Below are positions 1-5,766 of a stretch of DNA of 7,357 bases, one piece after another. The DNA is from Deltaproteobacteria bacterium (lineage in GTDB: Bacteria > Desulfobacterota > DSM-4660 > Desulfatiglandales > B25-G16). Below the pieces are notes generated by a model. The model searched no databases. It was not told the origin of the DNA and saw nothing but the letters and a program-made list of their open reading frames with translations. Numbering within the stretch: position 1 is the stretch's first letter; each line of letters starts with the position of its first letter. The position numbers and the translations under genes were made by a program. The stretch lies in the NCBI GenBank assembly GCA_003646875.1, contig QMLT01000079.1:1-7357 (forward strand). Direction: 5' to 3'.

Positions 1-57
1 ACATAAAAGAATTTTAGCTTAAGAATTGGGGATATGGGCCTTTGTATTTCAAAATGC

Positions 58-79
58 GAGGAACCAGTTCCCTCTTTTT
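58..79 (+). terminator. Possible intrinsic terminator of an upstream gene
   Basis: Bases 58-63 (GAGGAA) can pair with 68-74 (TTCCCTC) with one bulged C around a four-base loop, and five T residues follow at 75-79. The stem is short and imperfect. It would end a + strand transcript entering from the left, but no gene for it is visible in the window. Confidence 0.35.
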
Positions 80-299
80 AGACAATTTACTAATTATCAT
101 TTCTATGCCTATGCTGTCTTCATCTTTGGCGTTAAGAGAGATATTGATACATAGAACTTGATCTTGTTCCCTATTCAGGCTTAAATTACTTATCCGCTGT
201 TACTGTCTATCTTTCCTGCGCAAATCTGAGTGATTCCTTCATAGGAAGGCAGCAATCTTTTCTACAGGTGTATGGTTACCTGTTGGAGTAAAGAGACTC

Positions 300-325
300 A
301 GATAATTTATGAGAAATAATTATCT
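300..325. repeat. 26-bp palindrome, possible operator or hairpin
   Basis: AGATAATT at 300-307 and its perfect reverse complement AATTATCT at 318-325 are separated by 10 bases. The AT-rich arms and spacing could suit a dimeric regulator, or a weak RNA hairpin. It lies about 210 bases upstream of the putative -35 box, which is far for a direct operator. No function is assigned. Confidence 0.35.
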
Positions 326-376
326 TAAATCTGCTGTTTTAGTCAACCTTGATTTTTAAATGACGTGCTTTGACAA

Positions 377-410
377 CAATTCTCAGTGTATCTGTAAAAA
401 ACTGAGATTG
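377..410 (+). repeat. 10-bp stem inverted repeat
   Basis: CAA plus TCTCAGT (377-387, with T380 bulged) pairs with ACTGAGATTG (401-410), leaving a 13-base loop. No T-tract follows, so it is not a normal terminator. It directly abuts the palindromic cluster at 404-475. Confidence 0.4.
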
Positions 411-475
411 CTCCTTCCGGGTTTGCCGGAATTGCAATGACATATAAGTTTTTTATATCATTGTGAGGGAAGCTA
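404..475. repeat. Degenerate palindromic repeat pair (GATTGC...GCAATGACA type)
   Basis: The segment from GAGATTGC (404-411) through TTGCAATGACA (432-442), followed by TCATTGTGAGGGAAGC (458-473), looks like two facing, decayed copies of the dispersed 'TGTCATTGCGAGG...GAAGCAATC' palindromes that I recall from several bacterial genomes. Two hairpins are visible. One is TCCGG/CCGGA at 416-420/426-430 with a 5-base loop. The other is 435-439 plus 442-447 against 453-463 with a two-base bulge and a 5-base loop. Family assignment is from memory; the inverted symmetry is direct observation. Confidence 0.4.
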
Positions 476-534
476 TCAAGGAAGTAATCTTATTTTGTTT
501 ATTAGCGAGAGTTGCTGATGTGTTAGTCTTTAGC

Positions 535-564
535 TTGACATAAAAGCGAAACTAATTTTATAGT
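535..564 (+). promoter_or_regulatory. Sigma-70-type promoter for the glycine riboswitch operon
   Basis: A perfect -35 hexamer TTGACA sits at 535-540, and a -10-like TATAGT (five of six matches to TATAAT) sits at 559-564 with an 18-base spacer. TTATAG at 558-563 gives a 17-base spacer. Transcription should begin near 570, a few bases before the first riboswitch stem at 578. That placement supports the call. Confidence 0.75.
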
Positions 565-577
565 AAAGAAGAACAAC

Positions 578-781
578 TGGGTTATAAGAGAGTCCCGACA
601 GGCGATATTTTTTCGCTTGACAGGGCGCCGAAGCTGAAACCCCGATAAGTTGGAAGAAACTCTCAGGCAAAAGGACCGTAATCCATTTATCCTCTGGAGG
701 GAGCCTTTAGAAAGGCCAATGAAGGGGAAATCCCGGAAGCCCACGGGCTAAGCGGTAATCTCTCAGGTAAAGGGACAGGGG
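578..781 (+). promoter_or_regulatory. Tandem glycine riboswitch (gcvT motif, two aptamers)
   Basis: Two glycine aptamers lie in series. Aptamer I: P1 pairs 578-585 with 678-685 (8 bp), and P2 pairs GAGAGT 588-593 with ACTCTC 659-664. It carries the conserved core GCGCCGAAG (625-633) and CAGGCAAAAGGACCG (664-678). Aptamer II: P1 pairs CCTCTG 691-696 with CAGGGG 776-781, P2 pairs 697-702 with 759-764, a small hairpin forms at 704-715, and the core CAGGTAAAGGGACAG lies at 764-778. Only five bases link the aptamers. Aptamer II departs from consensus in its inner loop (CCAATGAAG near 715-723, where GCCGAAG is usual). The family senses glycine and typically turns on glycine cleavage genes, as the downstream gene shows here. 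Confidence 0.95.
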
Positions 782-817
782 AGTCTCGGAATCATTTCGA
801 AGCTTCCCTGTTTCTTT
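776..817 (+). terminator. Riboswitch-controlled intrinsic terminator
   Basis: CAGGGGAG (776-783) pairs with CTTCCCTG (803-810) through 8 bp including one G-U. An inner helix, 786-791 with 795-800, closes the top, and TTTCTTT follows at 811-817. The 5' strand (776-781) is the same sequence that forms the 3' side of aptamer II P1, so the two structures exclude each other. Glycine-bound aptamer II should hold P1, block the terminator and let transcription continue. This predicts an ON switch acting on transcription. Confidence 0.8.
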
Positions 818-849
818 GAGGAAATTTCATAATACTTTAGGGTGTACCA

Positions 850-3501
850 ATGAAAAAAACAATCCTTCATGATTGGCATAAGAAACACGGCGGAGACATG
901 GTGGAATTCGGCGGATGGGAGATGCCCATACGATACGAAACAGGAATAATCCAAGAACACTTAACAACAAGAAAGTATGGTGGTTTGTTTGACGTCTCGC
1001 ACATGGGCAGATTCTTTATCACAGGAGAACAGGCTACAGATTTTTTACAACATGTTCTCACAAATAATGCAGCCGCTCTTGAAACAGGGCAATCACAATA
1101 TACCATAATATCTAATGAAAATGGCGGAGCAATAGATGATTCGTACCTCTATAAGATAAATCAGAGTGATTTTATATTAGTAGTGAACGCATCTAATAGA
1201 GAGAAAGACTGGGAGTGGTTTCAAAAACAGATAAAACAATTCCCAAAAGCACGCTTGGAAGATAAATCAGAAGTGATTTCCATGTTAGCATTGCAGGGAC
1301 CAAAGGCAAAAAGTGTGTTAGAGGAGATATTTCAAGATGTAACAGAGCTCCCAGATGTTGGAAGGAATAATTTGAGTGTAACAGAATTCGAAAGCGAACA
1401 GGTGATAATCTCAAGAACTGGTTATACAGGAGAACCACTATGTTTTGAGCTATTTGTTCCTCGAGAAAAGACTGTAACTTTATGGGAAAAGGCCCTTAGG
1501 GTTGGCAAAAGGCACAACATAATCCCTGCGGGTTTAGGAGCAAGAGACAGCTTACGACTCGAGGCAGACCTCCCTTTATATGGCCACGAATTTGGAGAAG
1601 ATAAAGAAGGCAAAGAAATTCCCATCCTTGCAATTCCTCTTGCAAAATATGCAGTCAGCTTTTCAAGGCTTAAGGGACAATTTATTGGCAAGCAGGCGTT
1701 AAAGAGGCAGTTTAGAGAGTTGAAGCAGTTAGAGAACAAAAGAAAATGTGCAAAACGCTATTTGCCAAAAAGAATAATGTCAATAGCGATCTCCACCATA
1801 GGCGCAGCAAGGCAGGGTGACGGAGTTTACATAAATGATAGGCTGATAGGTGAAGTCAGAAGTGGATCTATGGTTTCATATTGGAAGTTTGATAAAGAAG
1901 GTGTGACTTCACACATCACTGAAGAAAAAGGAAAAAGGTCCATTTGCCTCGCTTATATTGATTCTGAAACAGAAGAAAATCAAGAAGTCCAGATACATGC
2001 AAAGGGCAGAATTCTCGAGGGAATAATTGTTGAAAGGCACCTTAGCAGCGAAGCGCCTCCTTACTCGAGAACTATCTTGGTCAAAAAAAGAGAAAAGCAT
2101 GTAGAGGAAGACAAAGGGCTGCCTCTCCTGATGGAAAACTTGGTTAAAGAGACTGTAGAAAACCATGTATGGCGGCAGAAAAAAACCATCAATCTGATCC
2201 CTTCAGAACAGACCCCTTCAAAACTTGTTAGATTTCTTACACTTATGGATCCCTCAGGAAGGTATGCGGAACATAAAATAATTGAAGCATTAGGAGAATC
2301 GGAAATACCTTTCTACCAAGGAACTGAATTCATAATAAGAAAAGAGGGCCTGTTAATCAAAGAGATGGCAAAATTCTTAGGCTGCTCACAGGTAGAACCA
2401 AGGGTTATTAGTGGACAGCAAGCGAACAAAACGGTTTTTAGTGCCTTAGTAGACTACAAAAACAGGCTCGATAAGAAAACAGAGTTACAAAGGCTCAGAA
2501 AGGTTATGAACCACCATCTAGGAAAAGGCGGACATCTCAGTGCACAACCCCTGGGCGCATTAAGGCATTATGTAATGAGAGATCCTGTAACAGAGAAACC
2601 TGCTGTTATTAACTTCCCAATACAAAAAGATAACCCTTATAAAATAGATCTGGAAGAAACGGCTCAATTAATAGATGATCATAAACCAGAACTAATAATT
2701 TTAGGTAAGAGCATGGTTTTGCACCCGGAACCAGTAGCTGAAATAAGAAAGATAGTTGATACCATGGAAGATAAACCGATTCTGATGTACGACATGGCCC
2801 ATGTACTGGGTCTAGTCGGGCCATATTTCCAGGAACCCTTTAAAGAAGGTGCAGATATAGTCACAGGATCTACCCATAAAACATTCTTTGGGCCACAAAG
2901 GGGTATTGTGGCAGGCAATATGGAAGAAGGAACAAAGGAGTATGAAGTGTGGGAAGCAATACAAAGGGAAGCATTCCCGGGAAGCACAAGTAATCATCAT
3001 TTAGGAACATTGTTGGGGCTGCTCATGGCCACATATGAAATGAATCTGTATGGTAGAGCGTATCAAAAGCAGGTAATCTCGAACGCAAAGGCCTTTGCAA
3101 AGGCACTGAGAGATAGTGGGTTTACTGTTGAAGGCGACCCTGATGTTAGTTATACAGAGACGCATCAGGTAATTTTAAATGTAGGCTATGCAAAAGGGGC
3201 TGACGTAGCTGAAAGATTAGAGAGAAACAACATTGTAGTAAACTACCAGGCAACACCGTATGATGAGGGGTTTAGTTCCAGCAGTGGGTTAAGAACAGGT
3301 GTTCAAGAAATGACAAGGTTTGGGATGAAAGAAAAAGACTTTGAAAAGCTGGCAGGATATATGAAAGAAATAATTCAGGATAACAAACACATAAGCAAAC
3401 AGATTTCTCAGTTTAGAGGTAATTTTACAGAGATGGCGTATTGCCTACCAGAGGAAAAGTCAGAACCTTTGATTAAAAAGCTTTTGAGAGACACATTGTA
3501 G
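850..3501 (+). CDS. Fused glycine cleavage T-protein / serine hydroxymethyltransferase
   Basis: One uninterrupted 883-residue frame encodes two folate enzymes. Residues 1 to about 410 are aminomethyltransferase (GcvT): GGWEMP at 21-26, FDVSHMG at 47-53, the folate-site GGAIDD at 92-97, VVNASNREKD at 111-120, RTGYTGE at 189-195 and GLGARDSLRLEA at 228-239. After a charged linker (about 411-428), residues 429 to about 850 are a PLP-dependent SHMT: IPSEQ 450-454, RYAE 471-474, FYQG 488-491, SGQQAN 521-526, GGHLS 560-564, DMAHVLGLVG 648-657, the Schiff-base lysine K677 in STHKT, and GLRTG 813-817. By alignment with E. coli GlyA from memory, the key Ser, Tyr, Glu, His, Asp, Lys and Arg positions are kept. 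The T domain makes methylene-THF from aminomethyl-lipoyl-GcvH; the SHMT domain interconverts methylene-THF plus glycine with serine. AGGGTG at 839-844 is the likely ribosome site. The T-domain C-terminal part is longer and more divergent than usual. Confidence 0.93.
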   Translation: MKKTILHDWHKKHGGDMVEFGGWEMPIRYETGIIQEHLTTRKYGGLFDVSHMGRFFITGEQATDFLQHVLTNNAAALETGQSQYTIISNENGGAIDDSYLYKINQSDFILVVNASNREKDWEWFQKQIKQFPKARLEDKSEVISMLALQGPKAKSVLEEIFQDVTELPDVGRNNLSVTEFESEQVIISRTGYTGEPLCFELFVPREKTVTLWEKALRVGKRHNIIPAGLGARDSLRLEADLPLYGHEFGEDKEGKEIPILAIPLAKYAVSFSRLKGQFIGKQALKRQFRELKQLENKRKCAKRYLPKRIMSIAISTIGAARQGDGVYINDRLIGEVRSGSMVSYWKFDKEGVTSHITEEKGKRSICLAYIDSETEENQEVQIHAKGRILEGIIVERHLSSEAPPYSRTILVKKREKHVEEDKGLPLLMENLVKETVENHVWRQKKTINLIPSEQTPSKLVRFLTLMDPSGRYAEHKIIEALGESEIPFYQGTEFIIRKEGLLIKEMAKFLGCSQVEPRVISGQQANKTVFSALVDYKNRLDKKTELQRLRKVMNHHLGKGGHLSAQPLGALRHYVMRDPVTEKPAVINFPIQKDNPYKIDLEETAQLIDDHKPELIILGKSMVLHPEPVAEIRKIVDTMEDKPILMYDMAHVLGLVGPYFQEPFKEGADIVTGSTHKTFFGPQRGIVAGNMEEGTKEYEVWEAIQREAFPGSTSNHHLGTLLGLLMATYEMNLYGRAYQKQVISNAKAFAKALRDSGFTVEGDPDVSYTETHQVILNVGYAKGADVAERLERNNIVVNYQATPYDEGFSSSSGLRTGVQEMTRFGMKEKDFEKLAGYMKEIIQDNKHISKQISQFRGNFTEMAYCLPEEKSEPLIKKLLRDTL

Positions 3502-3515
3502 GAGCATGTCGCGTA

Positions 3516-3595
3516 ACTTCTCAATAGTTCGGGTACATTTGACGGCAAAGTAATTTTTGCCAGATATTGTGAAAAAGCCCAACTTATTGAGAAGT
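3516..3595 (+). repeat. Long bulged hairpin in the spacer before gcvH
   Basis: The spacer after the fusion gene holds ACTTCTCAAT (3516-3525), perfectly complementary to ATTGAGAAGT (3586-3595). The stem continues inward with AGTT 3526-3529 to AACT 3581-3584 and GGG 3531-3533 to CCC 3578-3580, each after a single-base bulge. A separate inner hairpin pairs GGCAAA 3544-3549 with TTTGCC 3556-3561. No T-tract follows, so it does not look like a terminator. It may be a small palindromic mobile-type repeat, or an RNA structure that processes or stabilises the message between the fusion gene and gcvH. Confidence 0.6.
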
Positions 3596-3662
3596 CACCA
3601 TGTGGCCTTCCGTTGTATGATGTGAAAGCGAAACAGGACCTCACTATTAGAAAATTAAGGCG

Positions 3663-3670
3663 GGAAGGAG
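3663..3670 (+). promoter_or_regulatory. Strong ribosome binding site of gcvH
   Basis: GGAAGGAG lies seven bases before the gcvH ATG at 3678. It is the clearest Shine-Dalgarno sequence in the window and fixes the gcvH start. It fits independent, strong translation of the carrier protein despite the structured spacer upstream. Confidence 0.8.
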
Positions 3671-3677
3671 TTCAAAG

Positions 3678-4112
3678 ATGGCTAGAGAGTATTTGGTACT
3701 GGATGATCGGATGTATACAGAGACAGATGAATGGGTTAAAAAAATTGGGAAAAACAGATTCCAGGTAGGTATTACTGACTATGCCCAGGATAACTTAAAA
3801 GATATCTATGCCGTCGAGTTGCCCAAAATAGGGGAAAATTTAGAGCAATTCCAAGCATGGGGCCAAATAGAATCCGAAAAGGGTGCCTCTGAATTGATTT
3901 CACCAATTAGCGGGAAAGTCGTAGCAGTAAACGAAGATAGTTTAGGAGATGTTTTTGACACTGGAGAGACAGCAAAAACCAACATTTACGGAGGAGATCT
4001 TTTTAATATCAACAAAAAACCATATGAAACATGGCTTATAGAGATTGAAACAGATGATGAAGAACAATTAAAAAATCTCATCAATCCAGAAGACTATAAA
4101 GAAAAAATGTAA
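3678..4112 (+). CDS. gcvH: Glycine cleavage system H-protein (lipoyl carrier)
   Basis: GcvH carries a lipoyl arm that shuttles the aminomethyl group from P-protein to T-protein, after which it is reoxidised by L-protein. The 144-residue product matches the family along its length: YTETDEW at 13-19, VGITDYAQ at 30-37, the lipoylation motif IESEKGASEL at 64-73 with K68 as acceptor, SPISGKVVAVN at 75-85, and the C-terminal PYETWLIEI. Two things are odd. E67 and G69 flank the lysine where V and A are usual (ESVKAA). The segment between VAVN and PY is 29 residues instead of the 13 in E. coli GcvH, a 16-residue insertion that includes an IYGGDLF stretch. The usual length is about 125-130 residues. 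A lipoate-binding relative from sulfur oxidation was considered, but the GcvT neighbour favours GcvH. Confidence 0.9.
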   Translation: MAREYLVLDDRMYTETDEWVKKIGKNRFQVGITDYAQDNLKDIYAVELPKIGENLEQFQAWGQIESEKGASELISPISGKVVAVNEDSLGDVFDTGETAKTNIYGGDLFNINKKPYETWLIEIETDDEEQLKNLINPEDYKEKM

Positions 4113-4114
4113 GA

Positions 4115-4225
4115 GTTTAGCCACAAAGACACCAAGTCACCAAGATTATTATATAATTCTTTAAAAATTATTTTTAATAAGAGACATAATCATTTCTTTG
4201 TGCCTTTGAGACTTGGTGGCTGAAC
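4115..4225. repeat. 111-bp imperfect inverted repeat (GCCACAAAG type, MITE-like)
   Basis: The left arm 4115-4144 and the reverse complement of the right arm 4196-4225 agree at 23 of 30 positions by my count. GATTAT 4144-4149 also matches ATAATC 4186-4191. The centre is very AT-rich. Each arm has an internal 8-base period: CACAAAGA, CACCAAGT, CACCAAGA at 4122-4145, and CTTTGTGC, CTTTGAGA, CTTGGTGG on the right. The element starts three bases after the gcvH stop and ends 28 bases before lipB, so it fills nearly the whole spacer. It carries no protein and resembles dispersed non-autonomous palindromes I have seen in other genomes. It would fold into a long hairpin in the operon RNA. Confidence 0.75.
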
Positions 4226-4253
4226 TTATAAGAAAAAATCAACATGGGGTAAC

Positions 4254-4922
4254 ATGAAGTGTAATATTCTCAATATAGAAGGAGAACTCGAGTATGCCAC
4301 CGGGCTGATGTTGCAAAAATCAGCGCTGTACAATATAAAAGATAATGATGCATATGATACCCTTATTTTATTAAGACATACACCAACAATTACCTTAGGT
4401 TATTTTGCAAAAAACCAAAACATCTTAGCACCCAACAATTTTTTAATGAAACGAGGAATACAGGTACACAGAACAGACAGGGGAGGAGATGTAACCTATC
4501 ATGGGCCTGGCCAGTTAATCTGCTACCCGATAATAGACACCCAACGAAAACAATTACGAGAATATAAATCCAAACTATGCCAGAGTCTCATAGACCTCTT
4601 ACAAAAATATAATATTAAGGCAGAAGAGGGACATAAAAAACTATCCGGGCTATGGGTTGGAGATAAAAAGATTGCAGCAATTGGCTATGCCCTTAAAAAA
4701 ATACAAGCCCGGGAAGGAACAAAAACAATAACCATGCATGGATTTGCCCTTAATGTGTTAGATGAGATGGAAAACTTTTGTCACATTAACCCTTGCGGAA
4801 TGTCGGGAATAAAACTGACAAACATGAAACAGATTTTAGGAAAACAGGTAGGCTTCAAAGAATTAAAAGAGAACTATGTGAAGGCCTTTGTCAAAGTATT
4901 CAATTATGAGATCGATGAATAA
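4254..4922 (+). CDS. lipB: Lipoyl(octanoyl) transferase LipB
   Basis: LipB transfers octanoate from octanoyl-acyl carrier protein to the target lysine of lipoyl-domain proteins, here most likely GcvH K68. The 222-residue product has the family motifs: RHTPTITLG at 41-49, DRGGDVTYHGPGQLICYPII at 75-94, SGLWVGDKKIAAIG at 131-144 with the catalytic lysine K139, HGFALNV at 162-168, and INPCG at 178-182 with the acyl-accepting cysteine C181. Length is normal for the family. GGGGT at 4246-4250 lies close to the ATG and is a mediocre ribosome site. An ATG at 4244 is in another frame. The gene follows the inverted-repeat element and overlaps the start of lipA. Confidence 0.95.
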   Translation: MKCNILNIEGELEYATGLMLQKSALYNIKDNDAYDTLILLRHTPTITLGYFAKNQNILAPNNFLMKRGIQVHRTDRGGDVTYHGPGQLICYPIIDTQRKQLREYKSKLCQSLIDLLQKYNIKAEEGHKKLSGLWVGDKKIAAIGYALKKIQAREGTKTITMHGFALNVLDEMENFCHINPCGMSGIKLTNMKQILGKQVGFKELKENYVKAFVKVFNYEIDE

Positions 4923-5766
4923 ACCTGAATGGTTCAGAAAGGTTATACGGGCAAATGACCTGATTCAGATGAGGGCCCTCATCAGGGAAAATAGGCTTAA
5001 CACTGTCTGTGAGGAAGCGGCTTGTCCTAATAGAGGAGAATGCTATAAACATAAAACACTCACGGTTATGATCTTGGGGCGAACCTGCACCAGAAATTGT
5101 AGGTTTTGCAATGTTGAAACAAAACGGCCTGAGGATGTTGATAGTGGTGAACCTGACAGGGTGGCACGGGCCCTTTCCCTCCTTCATCTTGATTATGTAG
5201 TGATAACATCTGTAACACGAGACGACTTAGAAGATGGAGGAGCAGAGCACTTTGTTAAGACAATAAAAAAAGTTAAGGAAAAAAATCCTGATACTGTCCT
5301 TGAAGTTTTAGTGCCAGATTTTGTTCATTCAATACACAGGGTAGTTGAGGCATTCCCTGAGGTTGTAAGTCATAATGTAGAAACAATCCCACGGTTATAT
5401 AGATCGGTCATGCCTCAGGCAAATTATGAAAAATCGCTATCCCTCTTGGCTTTAGTGAAGCAAAGAAATTCTGAGATTTATACAAAATCCGGAATGATGG
5501 TAGGACTGGGAGAAAGATTTGAAGAAGTTTTAAGTGTGATGAGGGATTTACGAGATGTGGGTTGTGATGTGTTCACAATAGGTCAATATGCGAGGCCATC
5601 AAAGAAACACATAGAGGTTTCTGAATGGATACATCCACGCATCTTTGAGGCATATAAAAACCGAGCAGAAGAAATGGGATTCCTGCATGTAGAATCCGGA
5701 CCTTATGTCAGAAGCTCATTTCATGCCTCTGAAATCTTGAAGAAGATACACTACAAGAGAACATGA
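4915..5766 (+). CDS. lipA: Lipoyl synthase LipA (radical SAM)
   Basis: LipA inserts two sulfur atoms into the protein-bound octanoyl chain to form lipoyl groups. From the chosen start the protein has 283 residues. The auxiliary iron-sulfur cluster motif CEEAACPNRGEC (Cx4Cx5C) is at 32-43, the radical-SAM motif CTRNCRFC (Cx3Cx2C) is at 58-65, and the C-terminal RSS motif that supplies the serine ligand is at 266-268. It also keeps the family opening KPEW and the HNVET, TKSGMMVGLGE and DVFTIGQY segments. ATG 4915 overlaps the lipB stop (ATGAATAA), which suggests translational coupling. ATG 4906 and TTG 4888 are in-frame alternatives adding 3 and 9 residues. No strong ribosome site separates these choices, so the start is the weakest part of the call. 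Confidence 0.95.
   Translation: MNKPEWFRKVIRANDLIQMRALIRENRLNTVCEEAACPNRGECYKHKTLTVMILGRTCTRNCRFCNVETKRPEDVDSGEPDRVARALSLLHLDYVVITSVTRDDLEDGGAEHFVKTIKKVKEKNPDTVLEVLVPDFVHSIHRVVEAFPEVVSHNVETIPRLYRSVMPQANYEKSLSLLALVKQRNSEIYTKSGMMVGLGERFEEVLSVMRDLRDVGCDVFTIGQYARPSKKHIEVSEWIHPRIFEAYKNRAEEMGFLHVESGPYVRSSFHASEILKKIHYKRT

Larger units (their letters stand above)
1..534. other. Non-coding upstream region with many short inverted repeats
   Basis: No reading frame here looks like a gene. All + frames stop within the first few codons, and the minus strand has no start that would give a plausible protein. The stretch instead holds short inverted repeats: 236-240/245-249, 264-269/278-283, 300-307/318-325, 377-387/401-410, 416-420/426-430 and 435-447/453-463. 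A terminator-like hairpin lies at 58-79. It is probably intergenic sequence with decayed repeats between an unseen upstream gene and the riboswitch promoter. Confidence 0.7.

Noticed and set aside
300..325. Fur-box-like reading of the GATAATT/AATTATC palindrome
   Set aside because: The Fur consensus has the half-sites almost touching; here they are 10 bases apart. There is no iron-related gene nearby.
523..960. Two minus-strand frames (523-744 and 763-960) over the promoter/riboswitch region
   Set aside because: They run antisense to a well-supported riboswitch, terminator and gene start. Their translations show no family features.
3408..3644. 78-residue minus-strand frame over the end of the fusion gene and the spacer
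   Set aside because: It overlaps a clear coding region and an inverted repeat. It has no recognisable domain and lies opposite the operon direction.
4122..4145. CRISPR-like direct repeats in the left arm of the element
   Set aside because: The 8-base units are directly tandem with no spacers and are mirrored in the other arm, so this is an inverted-repeat element, not a CRISPR array.
4888..4914. TTG at 4888 as the lipA start
   Set aside because: It would overlap lipB by 35 bases with a rare start codon and no ribosome site. The family alignment begins near KPEW, just after ATG 4915.
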